A stretch of DNA of 64,000 nt. Origin: CAVUCH01 sp963739995 (GTDB lineage: Bacteria; Acidobacteriota; Vicinamibacteria; Vicinamibacterales; JAENWD01). Below the pieces are notes generated by a model. The model did no database searches and was not told the origin of the DNA. It worked only from the letters and a program-made list of their open reading frames with translations. The DNA lies in assembly GCA_963739995.1 (NCBI GenBank), contig CAVUCH010000021.1, positions 186,001-250,000 on the forward strand, read 5' to 3'. The position numbers were made by a program, and so were the translations under genes. Each line of letters starts with the position of its first letter. Positions within the stretch are counted from its first letter, which is position 1. Positions 36,626 to 45,983 of this stretch are shown piece after piece.

Positions 36626-37972
36626 CTAGTCCGATGCGGCCTCTGGCACCACTGACCCGCGGGGATCTGCGTCCGCCGTTTCGCGGAGGACCAGCACGAG
36701 TCCCGCAGGCAGGCCATCGTCGGAGTCGATCGGGCTTGCGTCGACCGTGAACGTCGCGCCCAGCATCGCCGCTTCCGTCCGCAGGGGCGACACACACGCG
36801 TTGTCGCGGGCCACCGCCTCTTGAAGACGCGTTTCCAGAGTCTCCCCGAACAGATCGCGCAGCGCGCGGCCCGCGAGGTCGTCGCCGGATACACCGGCGC
36901 AACTGGCGAAGGTGCGGGTGCCACGGATCACCCTCAAGTCGGCGTCGCAGATGACGACCAGGGCGTCAAGCGCGTCCATGAGCGCCGCAAGCTCCCGCTC
37001 AGCACGCACGGTCTGATGGAACAGGAGCACGTTCTCGAGCGCCGCGGCCAGCTGGTGCCCGAGCGTCGTGGCTGCCTCGATGACCTGCCCTTCGTCCCCC
37101 GGCTCGACGTGCACGTCCTCGAACTCCAGCACGCCGAGCGCGCGGCGCTGGCCCCTGAGCGGGACCAGCAGAAAGGGCGGTCCGTGCGCCCGTCCCCCCT
37201 CCGACCCGAGCTCCGGGGGGCCGTGCCTCAGCGCCGCCGCCGCGCGCGACAGGGAATCGACCACCGCGACCCGGGCGAACTGCGGGCCATGGCCGCCCTC
37301 GTTCGAGGCGGCGAGCAGCAACTCCCGGGTGTTCCGATCGTGCAGCCACGCGGTCGTGCGAGCGGCGACGAAGACACGCGCACACGTCCGGCAGACGCCT
37401 GCCAGGGACCTGTTCACGTCCGACCGCGATACCGTATGGACGCGGAACGCGTTCACCACCGCGTCCACTTCCCGCCGCAGCTCACCGGCGCGGCGCAGGC
37501 GCGCCCGCTCGAGCGCGAGCCCGAAGGCGCCCGCAACCGCGAGGACGCCGTCTTCATCGGCCGGCAGCTCCGCGGCCGGTAGCCCGACCAGGACCACGCC
37601 ACGCCTGTCGTCCGATCCCCCCAGCGGTACGACCACCCCGGCCTGCGTCGCCAGCAGCTGACCCGCACGGGAGCCGGGGGAGAACTCGAGCGACACGAGA
37701 CGGCCTGCTGACAACGCGCTGGCGACGGCGGCCTGTTCGGCGGGAGAGGCTGCCCAGGGCTCGAGCGGCAGGTAGTCGACCCTGGATGCGGAGCTTGCGC
37801 GGAGATCGGCCGTGACCGGATCGAGGTGGACGACCATCGACGCGACGCCACCGGACGCCTCGAGCAGGTGCTCGTGAAGGCGACTCAGCAGTGCAGCGTC
37901 GGCGTCCGATTGTACGAGCAGACGTGTCAACTGCGCGAACGCGGGCAGCGGTGCCATGGGGAGCGCGGGCAT
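36626..37972 (-). CDS. GAF/PAS sensory protein without output domain
   Basis: A 448-residue protein with two GAF-like domains (about 15-165 and 175-330: GVVLVGLPAAELPADEDGVLAVAGAFGLALERARLRRAGEL; PFLLVPLRGQRRALGVLEFEDV) and a C-terminal PAS domain (about 340-435: LMDALDALVVICDADLRVIRGTRTFASCAG). No kinase, cyclase, HTH or EAL domain follows, so it is a stand-alone sensor or the truncated remnant of a kinase. The ATG at 37972 starts MPALPMAPLPAFAQL; a second Met five residues later is an alternative. It is divergent from the ECF sigma operon and shares its 330-base upstream region. Confidence 0.75.
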   Translation of the reverse strand: MPALPMAPLPAFAQLTRLLVQSDADAALLSRLHEHLLEASGGVASMVVHLDPVTADLRASSASRVDYLPLEPWAASPAEQAAVASALSAGRLVSLEFSPGSRAGQLLATQAGVVVPLGGSDDRRGVVLVGLPAAELPADEDGVLAVAGAFGLALERARLRRAGELRREVDAVVNAFRVHTVSRSDVNRSLAGVCRTCARVFVAARTTAWLHDRNTRELLLAASNEGGHGPQFARVAVVDSLSRAAAALRHGPPELGSEGGRAHGPPFLLVPLRGQRRALGVLEFEDVHVEPGDEGQVIEAATTLGHQLAAALENVLLFHQTVRAERELAALMDALDALVVICDADLRVIRGTRTFASCAGVSGDDLAGRALRDLFGETLETRLQEAVARDNACVSPLRTEAAMLGATFTVDASPIDSDDGLPAGLVLVLRETADADPRGSVVPEAASD

Positions 37973-38303
37973 TGTACCTCCGCACGACGTGCCGCGGCGC
38001 CGACCGCGCAATGGCGTGAAGAGAGCGGCCCCCCAAGATTCCGCCCGGATGGCGCCCGGCGTGAACGCGGTGCCGACGACCACAGGCGGCACCCTATAGA
38101 ATGAATTTGTGATGCGACATTGACGCAGCTGGGCGGCCGGTGGCCTCAGCCCGTCCGACAGGCTTGTGGTCTGCAGCCTGCAGCCCGATGTCACATCAGG
38201 AGGATCTACGACTGAACTCCGAATCCCGGCGTCTAAACCGGTGTGACGCAAGGGGTGTCAACCGCCCCTGCGGGTGTCTCGGGGGGCGGGCCGGCCGGCC
38301 TGA
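37973..38303. other. Intergenic region between divergent GAF/PAS and ECF genes
   Basis: A 331-base region. It contains an AT-richer spot (38093-38108) that could hold a -10 for either strand, and TGGCCTCAGCCC with GGTCTGCAGCC (38141-38180), also found in related form at 50758-50800. GAACTCC (38214) and CGTCTAA (38230) resemble ECF boxes, but their spacing is too short. No gene or structured RNA is recognised. Confidence 0.5.
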
Positions 38304-38888
38304 ATGACGAGAACCGACGAAGAACTCGTCGCGCTGTCGATGCGCGGCGATACCGAGAGTTTCGATCAGCTCATCCTGCGGTGGGAGCGGCCGATCTACG
38401 CCCTCGCGTACCGCGTGATCGGGCGCGAAGAGGAAGCGCGTGACGTCGTCCAGGAGACGTTCCTCCGCGCGTACCGCGGGATCGGGAATTTCCGTGGGCA
38501 GGCGAAATTCTCGTCGTGGATCTATCGGATTGCGCTGAACCTGTGTCGCGACTGGATTCGCAAGGAGCGGCGGACGCCGATCTCGCCGGTGCCCGAAGGC
38601 GTGGATCTCGCGGAGATGGCAGCCGAACGCGGGCCGGCGGAGTCGATCGAGGAGCTCGTCGCCCGGCACGACCTCAGCCGGGTGGTGGCGAAAGCCATGG
38701 AGCAACTGCCTGAGGAACAACGAACCGCGATCATCCTGAAGGAGTACCACGGGATGACCTTCCAGGAGATCGCCGATCTGCAGGGTTGCCCGCTGAGCAC
38801 CGTGAAGACCCGCCTGTACCAGGGTCTCATCGTGTTGCGGCGCCGCCTGCAGCAAGAGGGACACGAAGCCTCGGGGATGGCGCAGTGA
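38304..38888 (+). CDS. ECF sigma factor
   Basis: A 194-residue RpoE-like sigma factor. Region 2 is at residues 15-85 (FDQLILRWERPIYALAYRVIG, EEARDVVQETFLRAYRGIGNF, KFSSWIYRIALNLCRDWIRKE). Region 4 is at 130-180 (MEQLPEEQRTAIILKEYHGMTFQEIADLQGCPLSTVKTRLYQGL). The stop overlaps the start of a zf-HC2 anti-sigma gene (TGATG at 38886-38890), the usual pairing. The regulon is likely to include the two exported-protein genes that follow. Confidence 0.93.
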   Translation: MTRTDEELVALSMRGDTESFDQLILRWERPIYALAYRVIGREEEARDVVQETFLRAYRGIGNFRGQAKFSSWIYRIALNLCRDWIRKERRTPISPVPEGVDLAEMAAERGPAESIEELVARHDLSRVVAKAMEQLPEEQRTAIILKEYHGMTFQEIADLQGCPLSTVKTRLYQGLIVLRRRLQQEGHEASGMAQ

Positions 38889-39655
38889 TGACTATCGTGA
38901 TGCGATGCGAGGAGAAGGAGCGGCTCGTCGGGTACTTGCACGACGAGTGCTCCGCGGCAGAGCGGTCCGCCGTCGAGGCGCACCTGGCGCGCTGTGCCGT
39001 CTGTGCGGCCGAGCTCGATGGTTTGAAAGGTGTGCGGACGCACCTTGCCGACTGGAACGCGCCCCGGACGGCCCTCGGCTTCCGTGTCACGCGGGACCCG
39101 GCCGCGCCCGCCGTGCCGCAGAGGAACTGGACCCTGCCGGCGTGGGCACAAGCCGCAGCGGCGGTGCTGGTGCTTGCCGCGGGCGCCGGCCTGGCAAACC
39201 TGGAGATCGAGTACGGCAGCGGGGGCCTCACGCTTCGGACCGGGCGGGCTAACGCTCGTCAGCAGGTGCCCGCCCCGGCATCGCCAGCCTCACAGGTTGC
39301 CACCGCCGCACAGCTACGCGAACTCGAACAGCGCCTGCGCGCGGCATTGGTGGCATCCTCGCAGAGCGCCCCGTCGGCGCCATCAGCGGGATCACCGGCG
39401 CCGCGTGCGACCGCGGCAAGCTCTCCGGAGGTGGCGCAGGTGCGGGCCATCGTTGCGGACAGCGAGGAGCGTCAGCGCAAGGAATTCGCGTTCCGGCTGG
39501 CGCAGGTCGTCCGTGACCTGGAGAGCCAGCGCAGCGCCGACCTCGTGCGAATCGAGCAGAACCTGCGGCAGCTCGAAGGGGTGACCGGGGAGCAGGTGCA
39601 GGGGCACCAGGAGATGATGAACTACCTGAGGCGCGTGTCGTCTCCGCGCCCCTGA
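38888..39655 (+). CDS. Zinc-finger anti-sigma factor
   Basis: A 255-residue membrane anti-sigma factor. The zf-HC2 motif is H32-x3-C36-x2-C39 (EAHLARCAVCAAEL). One membrane segment lies near residues 84-102 (WAQAAAAVLVLAAGAGLANL). The C-terminal 150 residues are predicted periplasmic, with an Ala/Pro/Ser linker and a coiled-coil stretch (EERQRKEFAFRLAQVVRDLESQRSADLVRIEQNLRQLEG). It would hold the overlapping sigma factor until an envelope signal leads to release. The ATG at 38888 overlaps the sigma stop. Confidence 0.9.
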   Translation: MTIVMRCEEKERLVGYLHDECSAAERSAVEAHLARCAVCAAELDGLKGVRTHLADWNAPRTALGFRVTRDPAAPAVPQRNWTLPAWAQAAAAVLVLAAGAGLANLEIEYGSGGLTLRTGRANARQQVPAPASPASQVATAAQLRELEQRLRAALVASSQSAPSAPSAGSPAPRATAASSPEVAQVRAIVADSEERQRKEFAFRLAQVVRDLESQRSADLVRIEQNLRQLEGVTGEQVQGHQEMMNYLRRVSSPRP

Positions 39656-39656
39656 C

Positions 39657-40541
39657 ATGTGGCCAACGATACCGATGAAGACGTGCAGGAGGACTTCAGT
39701 GGGCGGTGTGAAGGCAGGGCTGATGACGGGTGTGCTGGCGGTCGCCTGGATCGGACACGCGGCTGCGCAGGCGCCAGGCACCGCGGAACCGCGGGCACAG
39801 ATACAGGCGCGCGCCAAGCTCGTCGCGATGGAAAAGATGCTCGAGACGGCCGTGCAGCTCGGTGCGCAGCGCCTGCGCGCCCAGGTGCAGGCCGCGTTGC
39901 CCTATGCACCGGACATGCTGGTCATCTCCGGTGGGGCTCGGGCGCGCGGGTTCTGGCTCGAAGGCTACGGCGTGTTTTTCGACGTTGACGTGCCCGCGAT
40001 CCGGAAGAGCCTCGTGTGGACAGTCCAGATGCTGGAACAGAATGAGAGGGGGCTCGGCAGCGAAATCGCGGCGCTGAAACGCATCGTTGCAACGGTCGAC
40101 AATCCCGCCGCTCGCCGGGACCTGCAGCAGACCGTGCAGCGCATCGAGGCGCAGGTCAGGCCTGCCAGGGGACCTGCCCCGCCGGCGGGCGGCCAGTTGG
40201 CGGCCATTGCGGAGTCGACCGCAGGTGGAGCGGCTGTCATGTCCGCGGACAACGCCGAGCGTGCGGCCATTCTCGAGGATCCGGGCGCGGTCTACACGAC
40301 AGAAGTCAAAGACGCGCTCGTGGACGCCATGGTCGAATACGGCGGCGCCCTTCCGGTCACGCCAAACGAGTGGCTGACGGTTGCCGCGCGCGACCAGGGC
40401 CTGTCGCGACTCCAGCCGGGGGACCCTTACGAGGCGTCGACGATCCTCGTTCGCATCAGGGGGGCGGACCTCGCCGCCTTCCGTGCCGGACAAATCGATC
40501 GCGAACAGACGCGCGGGCGCGTGGAGCTGAGGGAGTACTGA
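39657..40541 (+). CDS. Exported protein of the ECF operon
   Basis: A 294-residue protein starting one base after the anti-sigma stop. The ATG at 39657 or the ATG at 39675 (MKTCRRTSVGGVKAGLMTG) precedes a hydrophobic signal (AGLMTGVLAVAWIGHAAAQ) and a likely cut after AAAQ. The mature part has a helical stretch (AKLVAMEKMLETAVQLGAQRL) and a beta-rich part (GYGVFFDVDVPAIRKSLVW) with no recognised domain. VDAMVEYGGALPVTPNEWLTVAARD is a conserved-looking segment. It is probably periplasmic and controlled by the ECF system. The function is unknown. Confidence 0.75.
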   Translation: MWPTIPMKTCRRTSVGGVKAGLMTGVLAVAWIGHAAAQAPGTAEPRAQIQARAKLVAMEKMLETAVQLGAQRLRAQVQAALPYAPDMLVISGGARARGFWLEGYGVFFDVDVPAIRKSLVWTVQMLEQNERGLGSEIAALKRIVATVDNPAARRDLQQTVQRIEAQVRPARGPAPPAGGQLAAIAESTAGGAAVMSADNAERAAILEDPGAVYTTEVKDALVDAMVEYGGALPVTPNEWLTVAARDQGLSRLQPGDPYEASTILVRIRGADLAAFRAGQIDREQTRGRVELREY

Positions 40542-40558
40542 CAGTCAGCCGGCGGCCG

Positions 40559-40574
40559 CGGCGCTTCGGCGCCG
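40559..40574 (+). terminator. UUCG-loop hairpin after the ECF operon
   Basis: CGGCGC, TTCG, GCGCCG form a 6-bp stem with a stable tetraloop, 17 bases after the stop of the exported-protein gene. No T-run follows, so termination is possible but unproven. Confidence 0.3.
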
Positions 40575-40635
40575 GCTCACATCCGTGGCCGACGTAAGGG
40601 CCGTCCTGCCCTCGTATTCCAGTAAGATGGCGCCC

Positions 40636-41124
40636 ATGATGCGTCGGCACGCGGTCCTGCTCCTGCTCATCCTCGCGCTCGCACCTGCCGGCTGCAGCAG
40701 GGGAGCCGATCTGGCGACCGCCGCGAAGATCCGTGACGTGACGACGGGTTGGTTCGACGCCGGCGTCACCGACGACGGAAAGAACAAGCTGGTCCCGAGT
40801 GTCAGCTTCCGCATCCACAACGCGGCACAGGCAACGCTTGGGAGCACCCAGGTGAATCTGATCTTCAAGCGCGTGACCGACACGGAGGAGTGGACAACAT
40901 CCTTCGTGCGCGGCATCGGCACCGATGGCCTCGCGCCTGGCACCACGACCCCGCCCATCGTCGTGCGTGCGCAGCAGGGATACACGGGCACCCAGGCCCG
41001 CCTGACCATGCTGCAGAACGCGCAGTTCGTCGATTTCAAGGTCGAAATCTTCGGCAAGCACGCATCGGCGACCTGGGTGAAGCTCGGTGAATACAAGATC
41101 GAGCGCCAGTTGTTGACCCACTGA
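40636..41124 (+). CDS. Small lipoprotein of unknown function
   Basis: About 162 residues from the ATG at 40636 (ATGs at 40627 and 40639 are alternatives). The signal MMRRHAVLLLLILALAPAGC ends in a lipobox-like LAPAGC. The mature part (VPSVSFRIHNAAQATLGSTQVNLIFKRV, TLTPPIVVRA-like segment) looks like a single beta-sandwich domain, similar in style to small Ig-like lipoproteins. No catalytic motif. The permease gene starts two bases after its stop, hence co-translation is likely. Confidence 0.7.
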   Translation: MMRRHAVLLLLILALAPAGCSRGADLATAAKIRDVTTGWFDAGVTDDGKNKLVPSVSFRIHNAAQATLGSTQVNLIFKRVTDTEEWTTSFVRGIGTDGLAPGTTTPPIVVRAQQGYTGTQARLTMLQNAQFVDFKVEIFGKHASATWVKLGEYKIERQLLTH

Positions 41125-41125
41125 C

Positions 41126-42514
41126 GTGCCTTCCGACCAGCCGTCCCGCGGAGCGGCGCCAGACGCGCGCTCGTCTTCGCTCGATCGACGCCTCGGTCCG
41201 CTGGACGCAGCGGCCGTCATCGTGTCGAACGTGATCGGTGGCGGCATCCTCTTCACTGCGCCCCAGGTGGCCGCCAGCGTGCCCGACGCGTGGTGGTTCC
41301 TGCTCACATGGCTGGCCGGGGGCCTGCTCGCACTCTCCGGCGCGATGGCGTATGCGGAGCTGGCGGCGGTGCGTCCCCGTGCCGGGGGCGAGTACGTCTA
41401 CCTGCACGCGGCATTCGGCCCGCTCGCGGCGTTTCTCACGGGCTGGACGTCCTTCGTCGCCGGGTTTGCCGGTGCGATTGCGGTCAGTGCGGTCGTCCTT
41501 GCCGACTACCTTGGCCGCTTCGCGCCGATCGCGGCGGATCGTACGGCGTTGGTCACCATCCCGCTCCCGTTCGTTCCCCTCACCATCTCGCCGCACGCCC
41601 TGACCGCGATTCTCGTGATCGCCGCGATGTCGTGGGTGCACGTGCGCGGCGTCGGACCGGGCCGGATTGTGAGCAACGTGCTGGCCAGCCTGAAGGTGTC
41701 GGCCCTCGTGCTGTTCGTGGTGCTAGGGGTGTCGCTCGGCGCCGGATCGACGGCGCACTTCGCGCCGCAGCTGACGGTGCCGGCGAGCAGCTGGCTGCTG
41801 GCGCTCGTGCCCGTGATGTTCACGTACTCGGGGTGGAATGCCGCGGCGTATGTCGCGGAAGAGATTCGCGATCCCGGGCGGAACGTGCCGCGCGCGCTCG
41901 CCCTCGGAACTGGCGCCGTCATCACGATCTATCTCGCGCTGAACGCCGTGTACGTGTACGTCTTTCCGCTCGAGACGCTCGCCGGCCTTCGCGGCAGCGT
42001 CCTCGACCGTGTCGCCGACCGGCTGCTCGGCGCGGCCGCTGGGGACGTGATGGGCGCCGTCGCCATCATCAGCCTTGCGGCGAGCATCAGCGCCATGGTG
42101 TTCGCGGGACCCCGCGTCTACTATGCGATGGCGCGCGACGGGTTGTTCTTTCCGCGGGCAGCGCGTGTCCACCCCCGATACCGGACGCCAGCCGTGTCGA
42201 TCATCGCGCAGGCGACGTGGAGCGCCGTGCTCGTGCTGTCGGCGAAGGCCGATGCGCTCGTGAACTATACAGGTTTCGCCGTCGTACTCTTCTCGGGCAT
42301 CGCCGGGGCCGCGCTGTTCGTGCTGCGCTGGCGCCAGCCCGACGAGGCGCGCCCGTTCAGCGCGTGGGGTTACCCGGTTGCGCCGGGTATCTTCGTGATC
42401 GCGAGCGCGCTCATCGTGGTCAATGCCGTCTGGCGCAACCCGAAGCCATCCGGTGCCGGCGTCGCAATCATCCTGGCAGGCCTGCCGCTCTACTGGTATC
42501 TGCGCCGCCGCTGA
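41126..42514 (+). CDS. APC-family amino acid permease
   Basis: A 462-residue inner-membrane transporter. The TM1 helix break is SNVIGGGILFTAP. MAYAELAAVRPRAGGEYVYLHAAFGPLAAFLTGWTSF, FTYSGWNAAAYVAEEIRDPGRNVPRAL and RVYYAMARDGLFFP are typical of the LAT/APC branch. About twelve hydrophobic segments. The GTG at 41126 is one base past the lipoprotein stop. It belongs to a different APC branch than the CAT-like permease at 8630. Confidence 0.88.
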   Translation: MPSDQPSRGAAPDARSSSLDRRLGPLDAAAVIVSNVIGGGILFTAPQVAASVPDAWWFLLTWLAGGLLALSGAMAYAELAAVRPRAGGEYVYLHAAFGPLAAFLTGWTSFVAGFAGAIAVSAVVLADYLGRFAPIAADRTALVTIPLPFVPLTISPHALTAILVIAAMSWVHVRGVGPGRIVSNVLASLKVSALVLFVVLGVSLGAGSTAHFAPQLTVPASSWLLALVPVMFTYSGWNAAAYVAEEIRDPGRNVPRALALGTGAVITIYLALNAVYVYVFPLETLAGLRGSVLDRVADRLLGAAAGDVMGAVAIISLAASISAMVFAGPRVYYAMARDGLFFPRAARVHPRYRTPAVSIIAQATWSAVLVLSAKADALVNYTGFAVVLFSGIAGAALFVLRWRQPDEARPFSAWGYPVAPGIFVIASALIVVNAVWRNPKPSGAGVAIILAGLPLYWYLRRR

Positions 42515-42628
42515 TGCTTGAGTCTGTGCCGCCGCCGCGTGAGTAAGGAACGGAAGGGTACGTCGGAGCGGCTTCAGCCGGATGTAGAACGCGTGGGGGG
42601 AAACGGAGCACGCGGCCGCCGAAAACGA

Positions 42629-42671
42629 CACACGGCCGGCAATCCAGGATTCCTGGATCGCCGGCCGTGTG
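42629..42671 (-). terminator. Long hairpin between convergent genes
   Basis: Arms 42629-42649 and 42651-42671 pair over 21 positions with one mismatch and a single-base loop (ACACGGCCGGCAATCCAGGA on the left). On the minus strand it lies 20 bases after the PEGA gene stop and is followed by GTCGTTTTC, so it looks like an intrinsic terminator for that gene. It also serves as a barrier to read-through from the permease on the plus strand. Confidence 0.65.
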
Positions 42672-42690
42672 GCCGGGTCGCTATCCCTGA

Positions 42691-43797
42691 TTACGGCAGT
42701 TCGTTCAACTCGCCGCGTAGCGTCACGCCGTCGTCGGTGAGGACCCGCACCTCGAACGTCATTGTGCTGAACCCCGCCTTCCGCACCTCGATGCGGTGAG
42801 GACCGGCCTCGAGCTCGAGCTTCTGGAACATGCCGTCGAAGTCGTCCACGAGGCCGGCATAGTACCCGTCAACGTAGACTTCGGCGTCGCGTGGCTTTAC
42901 TTTCAGCTTCAGGTGGCCGGTGCCGTAGTAGCCGCTCGCGCTCCCCGAACCGTAGCCGCCGCCATACCCGCCCCCGTAGTACCCGCCGCCGTAGTAGCCG
43001 CCCCCGTAGTAGCCGCCACCGTAGTAGGGGTAATAACCGCCGTACGGATAGTAGCCGTACCCGGAATACCCGCCCCAGAACGGGTCGTAGTAGAAGTAGC
43101 CGAGCCCAAGCGCCCCGTAGCCATAGAACGCCGAAGGCCGGTAGTACCATGCCGGGTGGCCGTAATGACCGCCGGATCCGCCGCCGTACGGCGGATGCGT
43201 CCGCCTGGCGGCCTCGCCGACCGGATACCGTCCGTTGCTCGGGCGATCGGCCCGGGCGACTGCCGTGGCGGGAGCGATGCCGCTGTTGCCGTCGGGCGTG
43301 GCGTGACGCTCGCCCCGACCGGTCGAGCCGGCAGACGCCGGCTGCTCGCGTCCGCTGACTGGCGCGCGGCGCTCGCCACGCGGTGCAGCCTGCGCTCGGC
43401 CGCCGCCGCTATCCTCGCGGGGCGCGCTCCGGGCGCGGGTGTCGCTGCCGCTGCTTGCGGGCGCCGCCGACGCTGGCGCCGACGCGCGAGCCGGTGGCGG
43501 CGCTGCGGGCGCCGGCGCGGGCGCGCTGCGCGGCGCGCTCGCCGGAGGTGCCGACTCACGCGGCGCGCTCCGCCCCTGCGCTCGCTCTTCCCGCGCTGCT
43601 GACCGCGCTCCACCGCGATCGGCATCACCAATGGCACGCGAAGGCAATCCCCGCGGCTCAGACCTCTGCACCGCGACCGCACGCGGCTGGGCCGGCGCCG
43701 CGGCACGCGCACCGCTGCGGCCCTCTGCGTCGACCCCGGGCGCGGTTGCCAGGGAGACCACGAACATCATCCCGCTGATGACAAGGGCTGATTTCAT
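42691..43797 (-). CDS. Secreted PEGA-domain protein with Gly/Tyr-rich region
   Basis: A 368-residue exported protein. Signal peptide MKSALVISGMMFVVSLATA. Residues 25-190 are Ala/Pro/Arg/Ser low-complexity. Residues about 210-300 are rich in Gly, Tyr and Pro with GGGYY repeats (3 x 15 bp at 42976-43020). The C-terminal 70 residues form a PEGA domain (LKLKVKPRDAEVYVDGYYAG, AGPHRIEVRKAGFSTMTFEV), known as a beta-sandwich associated with surface proteins. It is likely surface or periplasmic and structural. The ATG at 43797 fits the signal peptide; an upstream Met at 43812 is possible. Confidence 0.85.
   Translation of the reverse strand: MKSALVISGMMFVVSLATAPGVDAEGRSGARAAAPAQPRAVAVQRSEPRGLPSRAIGDADRGGARSAAREERAQGRSAPRESAPPASAPRSAPAPAPAAPPPARASAPASAAPASSGSDTRARSAPREDSGGGRAQAAPRGERRAPVSGREQPASAGSTGRGERHATPDGNSGIAPATAVARADRPSNGRYPVGEAARRTHPPYGGGSGGHYGHPAWYYRPSAFYGYGALGLGYFYYDPFWGGYSGYGYYPYGGYYPYYGGGYYGGGYYGGGYYGGGYGGGYGSGSASGYYGTGHLKLKVKPRDAEVYVDGYYAGLVDDFDGMFQKLELEAGPHRIEVRKAGFSTMTFEVRVLTDDGVTLRGELNELP
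42976..43020. repeat. 15-bp tandem repeat encoding GGGYY units
   Basis: Three 15-base units with small changes (42976-42990, 42991-43005, 43006-43020) inside the PEGA gene, extending as degenerate copies on both sides. They code for Gly-Gly-Gly-Tyr-Tyr on the minus strand and may vary in number between strains. Confidence 0.7.
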
Positions 43798-43935
43798 GAC
43801 ATGGCTCCTCATGGGGTAGCGACAAAGCAACCAGGTTGCCACGACAGCTCGCAGAAATCAGGAAGGAAACCGCACGTTCGCCGGCCGCTCGTCCGGGCGG
43901 TTGTCACCCTGCAGGTGCAGCGGCGTCCCGTTTCC

Positions 43936-43965
43936 TTGACACTCTTTTCGGGCACCGGCTAGACT
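43936..43965 (+). promoter_or_regulatory. Promoter of hslVU
   Basis: A perfect TTGACA at 43936-43941, an 18-base spacer and TAGACT at 43960-43965. The start near 43972 gives hslV a leader of about 63 bases. No sigma32-like element is evident. Confidence 0.65.
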
Positions 43966-44034
43966 GCCGGAACGCCCTGCATCGGGCGTCACCACACCAG
44001 ACGCCCTCGTTCCGGGCTCCTCGGCTCCTGCTCC

Positions 44035-44562
44035 ATGCTTCACAGTACGACAATTCTCGCGCTGCGTCTCAACGACCGCGCCGTGATGGCCGGTGACGGT
44101 CAGGTCACGTTCGGCCAGACCGTCATGAAGCACCACGCGCGGAAGATCCGGAAGTTGTACCACGACCGAATTCTGGCAGGCTTCGCGGGGTCGGCTGCCG
44201 ACTCGTTCGCGCTCTTCTCGCGCTTCGAGTCGAAGCTGGAACAGTACCGTGGACAGCTCGAGCGCTCGGCCGTGGAACTCGCGAAGGACTGGCGCACCGA
44301 TCGCGCCCTGCGGCGCCTCGAAGCCATGCTCGTCGTCATGGATCGGGAGCAGCTGTTCCTGCTCTCGGGCACCGGCGACCTCATCGAGCCGGACGACGGC
44401 ATCGTGGGCCTCGGATCGGGCGGCCCGTTCGCTGTTGCCGCCGCACGGGCGCTCTCGCGCCACAGCTCGCTCGAGGTGCGCGTCATAGCGCAGGAGGCGA
44501 TGGCAATCGCGGCCGACATCTGTATCTATACCAATACGAACATCATGATCGAGGAGCTCTGA
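44035..44562 (+). CDS. hslV: HslV, peptidase subunit of the HslVU protease
   Basis: Threonine protease forming a double hexamer that degrades proteins unfolded by HslU. The 175-residue precursor begins MLHSTTILALRLNDRAVMAGDGQVTFG; the catalytic Thr is residue 5 after removal of four residues, a slightly longer propeptide than the usual one or two. KIRKLYHDRILAGFAGSAADSFALF, LIEPDDGIVGLGSGGPFAVAAARAL and IYTNTNIMIEEL are family motifs. hslU begins four bases after its stop. Confidence 0.96.
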   Translation: MLHSTTILALRLNDRAVMAGDGQVTFGQTVMKHHARKIRKLYHDRILAGFAGSAADSFALFSRFESKLEQYRGQLERSAVELAKDWRTDRALRRLEAMLVVMDREQLFLLSGTGDLIEPDDGIVGLGSGGPFAVAAARALSRHSSLEVRVIAQEAMAIAADICIYTNTNIMIEEL

Positions 44563-44566
44563 GCCG

Positions 44567-45949
<1,383 letters not shown>

Positions 45950-45983
45950 TCCACCCGTGCTGCCGCCGGTGATCGCCGCGTGC

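Noticed and set aside
38211..38240. ECF-type promoter (GAACTCC ... CGTCTAA) before the sigma gene
   Set aside because: Only about 11-13 bases separate the boxes, shorter than the usual 15-17; kept only as a remark.
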